Shown: positions 49,360-57,857 of the stretch, one piece after another
How positions within the stretch are numbered: the first letter of the stretch is position 1
Layout of the letters: each line of letters opens with the position of its first letter
NCBI RefSeq assembly: GCF_000468095.1
Contig: NZ_ASZC01000004.1
Coordinates: 1 to 64,000, forward strand
Direction: 5' to 3'
Length of the DNA stretch: 64,000 bases
Origin: Pantoea sp. AS-PWVM4
Lineage (GTDB): Bacteria > Pseudomonadota > Gammaproteobacteria > Enterobacterales > Enterobacteriaceae
Translations under genes and position numbers: made by a program
The notes under the pieces: model-generated
The model's input: only the letters and a program-made list of their open reading frames with translations
Databases searched by the model: none
What the model was told of the DNA's origin: nothing

Positions 49360-50697
49360 ATGGACAATTTCCTCACCAGCGATGCCATCCGCACGCTGTT
49401 TTCCCAGGCCATGTCGGCGATGTACCAGCAGGAAGTGCCGCAGTACGGTGTGCTGACCCAACTGGTCAGCGCCGTGAATGAACGCGTGCTGGAAGCCAAT
49501 CCTGATCTGAAAAACCGTCTGGCGGCGGCGGATGAACTGAGCCGCCTGAGTGTGGAGCGCCACGGCGCGATTCGCGTGGGCACCGCAGCAGAGTTAAGCA
49601 TGTTGCGCCAGATGTTTGCGGTGATGGGGATGTATCCGGTGGGTTATTACGACCTGTCGCAGGCCGGTGTTCCGGTGCATTCCACCGCGTTTCGTCCGGT
49701 CAGTGACAGCGCGCTGCGACGTAATCCGTTCCGGGTATTTACCTCGTTGCTGCGGCTGGAGTTGATCAATGATGAGGCGTTGCGTGCGAAAGCCGCCGAC
49801 ATTCTGGCGGTACGCGACATCTTCACGCCACGTTGCCGGGCGTTAATCGCCCAACATCAGCAGCAGGGTGGTCTTAACGCGGCGGATGCGGCGCAGTTTG
49901 TCAAAGAGGCGCTGGAAACCTTCCGCTGGCACGCCGATACCACGGTCGATAGCGCCACCTATCTGGCACTCAGCCATCAACACCGTTTGATAGCCGACGT
50001 TGTCTGCTTCCGCGGCTGTCATATCAACCACCTGACGCCCCGCACCCTGGACATTGACCGGGTGCAGACGCTGATGCCGACACGCGGTATCGATCCCAAA
50101 ACCCTGATTGAAGGTCCACCACAACGTCAGGTGCCGATCCTGCTGCGTCAGACCAGCTTTAAAGCGCTGGAGGAACCGGTGCATTTTCGCGATGGTTTTC
50201 AGGGTACCCACACCGCCCGCTTTGGTGAAATCGAACAACGTGGTGTGGCGTTAACGCCGAAAGGTCGCGCCCTGTACGACAAACTGCTGGCGGAAGCAGG
50301 TACCGGTAAGGACAACCAGCAGCATCAGCAGCATCTGGCGGAGGTGTTTCGCGCCTTTCCCGATGATGAAGTCAGCCTGCGCCGCGAACAACTGGCGTGG
50401 TTCAGCTATCGGCTGACGGAAAAGGGGATTCAGTCACCGCCCGGAGCTGAAGAGAGTATGGAACAGTTGATGGCAGAAGGGCGCTTGCTGGCGGAACCGA
50501 TCACCTATGAAGATTTTTTGCCGGTCAGCGCGGCGGGGATTTTTCAGTCCAACCTGGGTGATGAGGCGCACGTCCGCAGTGCCGGTCATGCCAGCAAGGC
50601 GGCGTTTGAAACGGCGCTCGGTGCGACTGTGCAGGATGAAATGGTGTTATATCAACAGCTGCAACAGCGCAGCCTGGCGCGTTGTGGCCTGGCATAA
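49360..50697 (+). CDS. ydcJ: YdcJ family, 2-oxoadipate dioxygenase/decarboxylase (HglS)
   Basis: DUF1338 protein of 445 residues aligning throughout with E. coli YdcJ. Members of this family (HglS) convert 2-oxoadipate to D-2-hydroxyglutarate in lysine breakdown, using Fe(II). The family segments VERHGAIRVGT, YYDLSQAGVPVHSTAFRP, GCHINHLTPRTLDID and GEIEQRGVALTPKGR hold the likely metal His and Glu. I take the ATG at 49360, which matches the E. coli start. It is not overlapped with the transporter before it (88 bp gap). Confidence 0.92.
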   Translation: MDNFLTSDAIRTLFSQAMSAMYQQEVPQYGVLTQLVSAVNERVLEANPDLKNRLAAADELSRLSVERHGAIRVGTAAELSMLRQMFAVMGMYPVGYYDLSQAGVPVHSTAFRPVSDSALRRNPFRVFTSLLRLELINDEALRAKAADILAVRDIFTPRCRALIAQHQQQGGLNAADAAQFVKEALETFRWHADTTVDSATYLALSHQHRLIADVVCFRGCHINHLTPRTLDIDRVQTLMPTRGIDPKTLIEGPPQRQVPILLRQTSFKALEEPVHFRDGFQGTHTARFGEIEQRGVALTPKGRALYDKLLAEAGTGKDNQQHQQHLAEVFRAFPDDEVSLRREQLAWFSYRLTEKGIQSPPGAEESMEQLMAEGRLLAEPITYEDFLPVSAAGIFQSNLGDEAHVRSAGHASKAAFETALGATVQDEMVLYQQLQQRSLARCGLA

Positions 50698-50708
50698 GAT
50701 AAAAAAAA

Positions 50709-50742
50709 GCCGGTCTGCGTCAGGCAGACCGGCGGTTTTTTT
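50709..50742. terminator. Terminator between ydcJ and the DoxX gene
   Basis: GCCGGTCTGC and GCAGACCGGC form a perfect 10-bp stem around GTCAG, with a T run to the right and AAAAAAAA to the left, so it works for both convergent genes. Confidence 0.9.
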
Positions 50743-50744
50743 CA

Positions 50745-51179
50745 TTATTGCAGGCGCGGGTTGCGCACCAGCGTATACTTCCCGGCACCCAAAAACATAA
50801 TGGCGAGTGCGCCTAGCGTGTAAAGGGCTTCCGTCTCCAGGGACCATGCACCGACATCCGTCAGATGCCAGACAACCCCCATTTTTACCAATAGCGTGGC
50901 GACAATCATGTTGATCACAATAATGAAGGCCGCAGGGCGCGTCATTAAGCCAACGATCATCATAATGGGTGCCAAAATTTCCCCGATGTAAGCACCGTAA
51001 GCGATGAAACCTGGCATGCCTCTGACGGTGAGCAGATGTTCGATCCATGCCACTCCGTGGACCACTTTAAATTCACCGTGGAACAGCAGCAAACCGCCAA
51101 ATGTCAGGCGGAGCAGCAGCTTAGCGAAATCCGGGTGATCACACATCCGGGTAAACAGTTGGTTAATTCCACCAAACAT
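50745..51179 (-). CDS. DoxX family inner-membrane protein
   Basis: A 144-residue membrane protein with four predicted helices. The DoxX plan is visible: LLLRLTFGGLLLFHGEFKVV, FIAYGAYIGEILAPIMMIVG, RPAAFIIVINMIVATLL and LYTLGALAIMFLGAGK. The family is often tied to redox or quinone-linked functions, but the role of this member is unknown. It stands alone, convergent with ydcJ and divergent from the esterase. Confidence 0.88.
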   Translation of the reverse strand: MFGGINQLFTRMCDHPDFAKLLLRLTFGGLLLFHGEFKVVHGVAWIEHLLTVRGMPGFIAYGAYIGEILAPIMMIVGLMTRPAAFIIVINMIVATLLVKMGVVWHLTDVGAWSLETEALYTLGALAIMFLGAGKYTLVRNPRLQ

Positions 51180-51352
51180 CGCGCTTCTCCGTCTCGCCAG
51201 GTTAACGTGTAACCTTAATGTAGACTGCCAAACGTTTGCCAGCCAAAAAATTTGAACGAGATGTTCAGCATTTCGCGTGATGATTCAGCTTAATCTGCAA
51301 ATTCCTGAGCGACATGGACATTCGCCCCGGTCCTGCAAATAATGGAGAAATG

Positions 51353-52888
51353 ATGATCAGGGAAGCCGAAATGAAAAACCAACGACGTCTGAGGATCTTG
51401 ACTGCGGAAGGAGAACTCAGAGGCTCAATGGATGATGAGCTGTTTGTCTTCAAAGGTATACCCTATGCCGCGCCCCCGGTTGGCGCGTTGCGCTGGCGGC
51501 CGCCGCAGGCGCTGCAACCCTGGCAGGGCGAACGTGACGCCACGGCATGGGGGCCGGCCAGCTGGCAAAATCGGGACTATTGTCTGCTTGCCGGTGGTGG
51601 CGACCCGGGTCATTTCAGCGAAGATTGTCTCTACCTTAATGTCTGGACGCCAGATATTGAACCCGTGCGCCCGCTCCCGGTGATGGTGTGGCTGCACGGC
51701 GGTGGATTCAGCATCGGCGCAGGCAGCCTGGATCCTTATCGCGGCAAGGCGCTGGCAGCGCAGGGCGCGGTGGTGGTGACGCTCAACTATCGCCTCGGCC
51801 ATTTCGGCTTTTTTGCCCATCCGGCGCTGGATGCAGAGTATCCCGGCGACAGCGTGGTGAATAATTTCGCCCTGCTTGATCAGATCGCGGCGCTGCAATG
51901 GGTGCAACGTAATATCCCGGCGTTTGGCGGCGATCGCCGCAATATCACGCTGTTTGGCGAATCGTCAGGCGCGCGTAGCGTGCTGTCCTTGTGCTGCTCG
52001 CCATTGGCGGAGGGGTTATTTCATAAGGGCATAGTACAGAGCGCCTACAGCCTGCCAGATACGCCGCGCGTGCAGGCGCAGCAGGTAGGTCAACAGGTGG
52101 CGGCCCATTTTGGACTGGCTGCGAATGCCAGCGCCAGCGATCTCCGTGCGTTACCGGCGGATGGATTCTGGCCGCTGCAACGCCCGCTGGCGCTTGGTCC
52201 GGTGCCGATCAGCGGCGATATCGTCCTGCCACAACCGATGTTGGCGACCTTTATGGCTGGCAGGCAGCATCGGGTTCCCTTGATGATCGGCAGCAACAGC
52301 GATGAAGCCAGCGTTCTCGATTTTTTTGGTGTGGATGCCACCCAGGTTCTGCAACAGCTACGCCAAAAAAATCGCCTGAGTTATCAGTTGATTAAATGGT
52401 TATATGATATCCACGATGATGCCCTGCTCGGGCGCGCCGTGGCCCGTGATATGGCCTTTTCCGTGCTGCCATTATTGGTGGTGCAGGCACAACACAATAT
52501 TGGTATGTCTGGTTGGCGCTATTGGTTCGATTACGTTTCCGAACAGTCGCACGACCTCTATCCTCACGGTGCCTGGCACGGTAATGAAGTCCCCTATGTG
52601 TTTAATACCTTAGATACGCAGACGCCAGCCGAGGGCCGCAGTTACACCGCCGCTGATTATGCTGTTGCGACGCGCCTAAGCGCCCTGTGGATCACCTTTG
52701 CCCGCGATGCCAGCGAATTCAGTTACCAGTTGCGCAGTGAGATTGACTGGCCGGTGTGGCGTTCAGATAACGATGTCACCCTGATGGTTGGCCGTGATGC
52801 GGAAAAACCGTTCAGTTTGCAGCACCGGTTTATGCGCGGGCGGCTGCGTCTGTTCCGCCTGATGATGCGCAGCATGGTGAAACTTTAG
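51353..52888 (+). CDS. Type-B carboxylesterase
   Basis: Alpha/beta-hydrolase of about 511 residues in the para-nitrobenzyl/cholinesterase-like group. The nucleophile is in ITLFGESSGARS (Ser about 204). The oxyanion hole is WLHGGGFSIG, the acid region GSNSDEASV and the His region HGAWHGNEVPYVF. SEDCLYLNVWTPD is the second family signature. Several in-frame starts exist (51314, 51350, 51353, 51371); 51353 has GGAG 5 nt upstream. No signal peptide, so likely cytoplasmic. Confidence 0.9.
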   Translation: MIREAEMKNQRRLRILTAEGELRGSMDDELFVFKGIPYAAPPVGALRWRPPQALQPWQGERDATAWGPASWQNRDYCLLAGGGDPGHFSEDCLYLNVWTPDIEPVRPLPVMVWLHGGGFSIGAGSLDPYRGKALAAQGAVVVTLNYRLGHFGFFAHPALDAEYPGDSVVNNFALLDQIAALQWVQRNIPAFGGDRRNITLFGESSGARSVLSLCCSPLAEGLFHKGIVQSAYSLPDTPRVQAQQVGQQVAAHFGLAANASASDLRALPADGFWPLQRPLALGPVPISGDIVLPQPMLATFMAGRQHRVPLMIGSNSDEASVLDFFGVDATQVLQQLRQKNRLSYQLIKWLYDIHDDALLGRAVARDMAFSVLPLLVVQAQHNIGMSGWRYWFDYVSEQSHDLYPHGAWHGNEVPYVFNTLDTQTPAEGRSYTAADYAVATRLSALWITFARDASEFSYQLRSEIDWPVWRSDNDVTLMVGRDAEKPFSLQHRFMRGRLRLFRLMMRSMVKL

Positions 52889-53017
52889 TTCACTGGCTAA
52901 TGGTTAAATTTCGCAAACCTTTTTTTAAAACAAATTTTCCTGCATCCCCCTGATTTCATTAATACAATCTTTTCCTTTGCCCGTGCGAACCAGCAATTTA
53001 TTAGCTTACGAAAGCGG

Positions 53018-53044
53018 TACATTTTCTGAATCTGCTGCCGATAA
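53018..53044 (+). promoter_or_regulatory. Sigma-28 (FliA) promoter of the chemoreceptor gene
   Basis: TACA, 15 bases, then GCCGATAA. The -10 is an exact FliA element and the -35 differs by one base from TAAA with the canonical spacing. It lies 57 bp before the start of the methyl-accepting protein. Confidence 0.85.
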
Positions 53045-53101
53045 ACGCAATATGCCCGATTTTATCGGGCCTCCATTGCGGTTCACATCAAGGGATTTCG
53101 T

Positions 53102-54775
53102 ATGGGTATCTTAAAAAATTTTACTATTCGCGCCGTTATGCTGACCATTCTCGGGCTGTTTTGCCTGTTATGGTGTGCCGTCGGCTTATTTAGCGTCCAT
53201 TCTCTCAATGCTCTGGGTGAGGGTAACGAAGTGGATCGTCAACTGGTGAATCAGATGACGGTGCTCAGTAAAGGTAATGATCAATATTTCCGGGTGGTGA
53301 CGCGTCTTTCTCGCGTGATGGAAATGCGTGCGGCGGGCACCGAGTTGCCTGCTGATGCGTTTGCTACGGTCCAGCAGGCGCTGGACAGCATGAAGCAGCA
53401 GCTCGAACAATTCAAAGCGATGGCACCCGGTCCGATGGATGCCGACACCGCCAATAGCGTGATTGCCAACTGGCAAAAGTTGTTGGATGAGGGGATTGCC
53501 CCGCAGGTTTCACTGGCCCAGCAAGGGACGCTGGACGCTTACCGCGCCCAGGCCAATAAAGTGACCCCGGCCCTGAGTCGTGCCTTTGGTGCCAGCGCCG
53601 AGAGTTTCAACCAGGCGGCAGGCATCAAGCTGGATGACACGCGCGTCACCGTGGACAAACTGACCAATGTCACTAAGGTGATCATTCTGTCAGCGGTGGT
53701 GGTGGGACTGCTGATTCTGCTGTTCACTGACCGCTACCTGGTTGCCATGCTGGTGAAACCGTTGGATCGCATCCGCGATCACTTTGCGATTATCGCGCAG
53801 GGCGATCTCAGCCAGCCGGTGCAGGAGTTTGGTCGTAACTGTGTCGGTAAACTGGTGCCGTTATTGCGGGCGATGCAGGACAGCCTGCGTGAAGCGGTCA
53901 GCGCGATTCGCAGCGGGACAGAAAATATCTATCGCGGCGCGGCAGAAATCTCGGCAGGTAACAACGATCTCTCCTCGCGTACCGAGGAACAGGCTTCCGC
54001 CCTGGAGCAGACGGCGGCCAGCATGGAACAGTTAACCGCCACGGTGAAATTCAACGCCGATAACGCGCGTCAGGCCAGTTCACTGGCGGAAACCGCCACC
54101 GGCACCGCACAACAGGGTGGCCGTCTGGTGGGTGAAGTGGTCACCACGATGGCTGGCATCTCCGGCAGTTCGAAGAAAATCGCCGAAATCACTAACGTCA
54201 TCAACAGCATCGCTTTCCAGACCAATATCCTGGCGCTCAACGCCGCGGTAGAAGCGGCGCGTGCCGGTGAACAGGGCCGCGGCTTCGCGGTGGTGGCAAG
54301 TGAAGTGCGTAACCTCGCACAACGCAGCGCCAACGCGGCGAAGGAGATTGCGACCCTGATTGAAGATTCGGTGCAGCGTGTCGAAAAAGGCTCGGATCTG
54401 GTGAACAGCGCCGGTCATACCATGAACGACATTCTGAAGTCGGTGCAGGATGTGAATGAGATCATGAAGCACATCGCCTCGGCGTCAGAAGAACAAAGCA
54501 AAGGCATTTCCCAGGTGGGCACGGCGGTGACGGAGATGGACAGCGTCACCCAGCAGAATGCTTCGTTGGTGGAAGAGGTGTCGGCGGCGGCCAGCGCCCT
54601 GGAGCGTCAGACGGAAGAACTTCAGGCATCGGTCGCCAAATTCCGTCTCGCACCCGCGACGGCGGCTATCGCCTCTGCCACGCCACCTGCGGCACCGTTA
54701 CGTCGCCCGACGTTAAGCGCACCGCCTGCCAATCAGCCTAAATCGGCCAGCGCAGACGAGTGGGTTTCTTTCTGA
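53102..54775 (+). CDS. Methyl-accepting chemotaxis protein
   Basis: Transmembrane chemoreceptor of 557 residues. Transmembrane helix 1 (about 10-32), a helical periplasmic sensor of the four-helix (TarH-like) kind, helix 2 (about 190-212), a HAMP region and a long cytoplasmic coiled coil follow in order. The coiled-coil hairpin tip is [30 protein letters not shown], split here as [11 protein letters not shown] and [16 protein letters not shown]. The C-terminus ends DEWVSF, which fits the CheR/CheB docking pentapeptide xWxxF. A FliA promoter controls it. The ligand is unknown. The end overlaps the convergent LysR gene. Confidence 0.95.
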   Translation: MGILKNFTIRAVMLTILGLFCLLWCAVGLFSVHSLNALGEGNEVDRQLVNQMTVLSKGNDQYFRVVTRLSRVMEMRAAGTELPADAFATVQQALDSMKQQLEQFKAMAPGPMDADTANSVIANWQKLLDEGIAPQVSLAQQGTLDAYRAQANKVTPALSRAFGASAESFNQAAGIKLDDTRVTVDKLTNVTKVIILSAVVVGLLILLFTDRYLVAMLVKPLDRIRDHFAIIAQGDLSQPVQEFGRNCVGKLVPLLRAMQDSLREAVSAIRSGTENIYRGAAEISAGNNDLSSRTEEQASALEQTAASMEQLTATVKFNADNARQASSLAETATGTAQQGGRLVGEVVTTMAGISGSSKKIAEITNVINSIAFQTNILALNAAVEAARAGEQGRGFAVVASEVRNLAQRSANAAKEIATLIEDSVQRVEKGSDLVNSAGHTMNDILKSVQDVNEIMKHIASASEEQSKGISQVGTAVTEMDSVTQQNASLVEEVSAAASALERQTEELQASVAKFRLAPATAAIASATPPAAPLRRPTLSAPPANQPKSASADEWVSF

Positions 54776-55614
54776 GGCTGACAAAGCCACGCCACCAGTT
54801 CCTCAAGGAACGGTGGCGCATCCCGCTCTGCACGATGGAGCAAGCTGTAACTCGCCCCGGTAGTGACGCAGTGGTCAAACGGGGCGATCAGTCGGCCATT
54901 CGCCAGATCGTTCTGTACCAATGACATATCCGCCACCGTTACGCCAAATCCCTGAATCGCCGCGCTGATCGCCAAATCCATAGTGGCAAAGTGTTGGTTA
55001 CGTGCCATCGGGACGCTGACCTGCTGCGCATTCAACCACAACTGCCAGTCACGCGTGTCATTAGTGGGGTGCAGAAAGGTAAAACGCGCTAACCCGGCCA
55101 CGTTAGCGGGTGGCGTCACGCTGCTGGCCAGCACCGGTGTCAGGCGCTCATCAAACAAGAGGATGGCCTCCGCCGGCGCACTGCCATAGACGATTGCCGC
55201 ATCAAAATTATCCAGTTGCGAGGCATGGTCGAGGGTGGTGGTGAGCGCCACATGGATCTCCGGCCGTTCCTGCTCCAGCGCCACGAGGCGCGGCACCAGC
55301 CAGCGCATCGCGCAGGTTGGGGCTTTCAGCCGAATCGACACATTGCTGCGGCTGGCTTTCTCTGTTGCATTCACCAGCATCGCAAAACCTTGTTGTAACT
55401 CCGGTAGCAGGGCTGCGCCTTGCGATGTCAGATGCAAACCTCGCGCATGGCGCTCGAATAACGCAAAGCCCAGCCAGCTCTCCAGGGATGCAATTTTGCG
55501 GCTCACCGCCCCCTGGGTGATGCATAACTCGTCGGCGGCACGCGTCAGATTGAGGTGACGTGCCGTGACCAGAAAGGCGTGAATGGCGTTGAGCGGCAGA
55601 GCGGAGCGGGACAT
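54733..55614 (-). CDS. LysR-type regulator (GcvA/AmpR-like)
   Basis: LysR regulator of 293 residues. The N-terminal helix-turn-helix ([40 protein letters not shown]) and substrate-binding effector domain of the GcvA/AmpR kind are visible ([19 protein letters not shown]). It is divergent from an aminotransferase and probably controls it. Its 3' end overlaps the chemoreceptor gene by 43 bases on the opposite strand. Confidence 0.92.
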   Translation of the reverse strand: MSRSALPLNAIHAFLVTARHLNLTRAADELCITQGAVSRKIASLESWLGFALFERHARGLHLTSQGAALLPELQQGFAMLVNATEKASRSNVSIRLKAPTCAMRWLVPRLVALEQERPEIHVALTTTLDHASQLDNFDAAIVYGSAPAEAILLFDERLTPVLASSVTPPANVAGLARFTFLHPTNDTRDWQLWLNAQQVSVPMARNQHFATMDLAISAAIQGFGVTVADMSLVQNDLANGRLIAPFDHCVTTGASYSLLHRAERDAPPFLEELVAWLCQPQKETHSSALADLG

Positions 55615-55627
55615 AACAGCCTCAGCT

Positions 55628-55642
55628 ATGATTAAAAGTCAT
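55628..55642. promoter_or_regulatory. Candidate LysR operator before the aminotransferase
   Basis: ATGATTAAAAGTCAT keeps the LysR T-N11-A form with ATGA/TCAT arms. It lies 14 bp from the LysR start and about 100 bp before the aminotransferase gene. Confidence 0.5.
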
Positions 55643-55743
55643 GGCTATTATGACAACAATTCGCTTGTCGACTCAAGTGACAGACCGTTGAATAGAAATC
55701 TGATTTCCTTACGTGGTTATGCAATCCTTTAGGCGGAGTTACC

Positions 55744-56910
55744 ATGTCCATCCAATCCAGTGTTCAGACTTCTTCAAAATTACCCGATGTTGGTACCACC
55801 ATTTTCAGCGTGATTGGGCAGCTTTCGGCACAACACAAAGCCATCAACCTGTCCCAGGGCGCGCCTAACTTCCCGTGCGATCCGCAACTGGTTGAACTGG
55901 TCAGCAACGCGATGCGCGAAGGACATAACCAGTATGCGCCGCTTACCGGTTTGCCGGCGTTGAAAGAAGCGCTGGCGCAGAAAGTACACACCCTGTATGG
56001 CCAGCAATATGATGTGGGCAGCGAAGTGCTGATCACCGGCAGCGCCAGCCAGGGTATCTACATGGCGATCTCCGCGCTGGTGCATCCGGGCGATGAAGTA
56101 ATTTTCTTCGAGCCGGCATTCGACAGCTATGCGCCCGTGGTGCGTTTACAGGGCGGTAAGCCGATCGGCCTGAAATTGCAGGTGCCGGATTTTGCCATCA
56201 ACTGGGACGAACTGCGCGCCACCATCACGCCACGTACCCGGATGATCATCATCAACACGCCGCACAACCCGAGTGCGCAGGTGTTAACTCCAGCGGATCT
56301 GGATCAACTGGCTCAACTGACGCGTAATACCGATATCGTGGTGCTGTCGGATGAAGTCTATGAACACATCGTGTTTGATGGACGTCCTCATTGCGGCATG
56401 GCGACACACCCGGAGCTGGCGCAGCGCAGCGTTATCGTCTCATCATTTGGCAAAACCTTCCACGTTACCGGCTGGCGCGTTGGCTATGCGTTGGCACCTG
56501 CCGCGCTGATGACCGAAATCGTCAAAGTGCATCAGTTTATGATGTATGCCGCTGATACGCCGATGCAGGTTGGTTTCGCCCATTACCTGCAGCGGCCGGA
56601 AAACTATTTGCAGCTGTCTCCGTTCTATCAGCAGAAACGCGATCGTCTGATGTCGCTGATGAAGGATTCGCCGTTTAAGCTGCTGCCGTGCGCCGGTTCC
56701 TTCTTTGTTTTAGCCAGTTATGGACATTTCAGTGACGAGAGCGACAGTGAAATGGTAAAACGTCTCATCGTCGAACACGGTGTGGCAACCATTCCGTTGT
56801 CGGCGTTTTATATGGACGGCACAGACAATAAATTAATCCGTTTGTCGTTTGCCAAAGACGATGCGACATTACAGGCCGGTGCAGAAGCGCTCTGCCGGGT
56901 CAAAGGGTAA
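55744..56910 (+). CDS. PLP-dependent methionine-type aminotransferase
   Basis: Fold-type I aminotransferase of 388 residues, closest to E. coli YbdL (methionine aminotransferase). The NTPHNPSAQV segment, SDEVYEHIVF and the pyridoxal lysine in SSFGKTFHVTGWRVGY (Lys237) are all present. The product would be a 2-oxo acid such as 4-methylthio-2-oxobutanoate. It is followed 15 bp later by an amino acid binding protein, so it is likely one transcript; the shared substrate is inference. Confidence 0.9.
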   Translation: MSIQSSVQTSSKLPDVGTTIFSVIGQLSAQHKAINLSQGAPNFPCDPQLVELVSNAMREGHNQYAPLTGLPALKEALAQKVHTLYGQQYDVGSEVLITGSASQGIYMAISALVHPGDEVIFFEPAFDSYAPVVRLQGGKPIGLKLQVPDFAINWDELRATITPRTRMIIINTPHNPSAQVLTPADLDQLAQLTRNTDIVVLSDEVYEHIVFDGRPHCGMATHPELAQRSVIVSSFGKTFHVTGWRVGYALAPAALMTEIVKVHQFMMYAADTPMQVGFAHYLQRPENYLQLSPFYQQKRDRLMSLMKDSPFKLLPCAGSFFVLASYGHFSDESDSEMVKRLIVEHGVATIPLSAFYMDGTDNKLIRLSFAKDDATLQAGAEALCRVKG

Positions 56911-56925
56911 CTCAAGGGTATAACA

Positions 56926-57705
56926 ATGAAAAAATTAAACGCACTTTTTATCGCGCTGGGTATGCTGACCTCTGCTCATGCGTTGGCGCAGGAAACATTA
57001 CGCTACGGCCTGGAATCACAATATCCGCCGTTTGAAAGCCGTAATGCACAGGGCGAGCTGGAAGGTTTCGATATCGAGCTGGGTAAAGCCATTTGCCAGA
57101 CCGGCAACTTCAAATGTAGCTGGGTAGAAAGCAGCTTTGACGCGCTGATTCCTGCGTTGCAGGCGAAGAAGTTTGACGCCATCAACTCGGCGATGAACAT
57201 CACCGAAGCACGCGCGAAAAGCATCGATTTCACCAAACCGATCTACCGTATCCCAACCATGCTGGTGGCAAAAGCGGGCCAGGGCCTGCTGCCGACCGCG
57301 GAGTCACTGAAAGGGAAAAACATCGGCGTGTTGCAGGGTTCCATTCAGGAAACCTATGCCAAGAAGCACTGGGAATCACAGGGCGTTACCGTCACCTCTT
57401 ACCAGGATCAGAACCAGGTTTATAACGACATGGTCGCCGGTCGTCTGGATGGCACACTGGTGATGTCAGCCGCAGGCCAGTCAGGCTTCCTCGATAAGCC
57501 GCAGGGCAAAGGTTTTGCGTTTGCCGGTAAACCGGTGGAAGACGACACCATCCTGGGTTCAGGCATCGGTTTTGGCCTGCGTAAGGGTGATGCCAAACTG
57601 AAGCAGGAGCTGGATGCAGCCATCACCAAGGTGCAGGCTGACGGCACGGTTACCAAGCTGGCCGCCAAGTTCTTCCCTGGCATCGACGTTAGCGCCGCGA
57701 AATAA
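56926..57705 (+). CDS. Periplasmic amino acid-binding protein (SBP family 3)
   Basis: Exported solute-binding protein of 259 residues. A signal peptide (about 1-21, ending ALA) precedes RYGLESQYPPFESRNAQGEL and GFDIELGKAICQ, the family 3 signature. It resembles the lysine/arginine/ornithine group. No permease or ATPase gene follows, so it must share a transporter encoded elsewhere or act only as a sensor. Its position behind the aminotransferase suggests its ligand may be a related amino acid. Confidence 0.9.
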   Translation: MKKLNALFIALGMLTSAHALAQETLRYGLESQYPPFESRNAQGELEGFDIELGKAICQTGNFKCSWVESSFDALIPALQAKKFDAINSAMNITEARAKSIDFTKPIYRIPTMLVAKAGQGLLPTAESLKGKNIGVLQGSIQETYAKKHWESQGVTVTSYQDQNQVYNDMVAGRLDGTLVMSAAGQSGFLDKPQGKGFAFAGKPVEDDTILGSGIGFGLRKGDAKLKQELDAAITKVQADGTVTKLAAKFFPGIDVSAAK

Positions 57706-57716
57706 AGTTTAAAACC

Positions 57717-57846
57717 GCGCGATGAATCGCGCCGCTACAACCCCGTAACGTTTCGTAGCGGCGCGGTTTACCGCGCAATGTTTTGTTCCGTAGCGGCGCG
57801 ATTTATCGCGCAATGTTTTGTTCTGTAGCGGCGCGGTTTATCGCGC
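57717..57846. repeat. REP-like array, locus 7, with 35-bp tandem units
   Basis: One inverted unit (57717-57738) is followed by three forward units at 57755, 57790 and 57825. The forward units are exactly 35 bp apart and joined by CAATGTTTTGTTCC or a near copy. The last copy ends next to the pepT-like stop codon. All cores keep the palindrome while the loop changes between GTTTAC, ATTTAT and GTTTAT. Confidence 0.85.
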
Positions 57847-57857
57847 AATGTTTTGCG

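Noticed and set aside
57717..57846. Regularly spaced repeats resembling a small CRISPR array
   Set aside because: The spacer between units is itself repeated (CAATGTTTTG), the repeat is a palindromic REP found elsewhere singly, and no cas genes are present.
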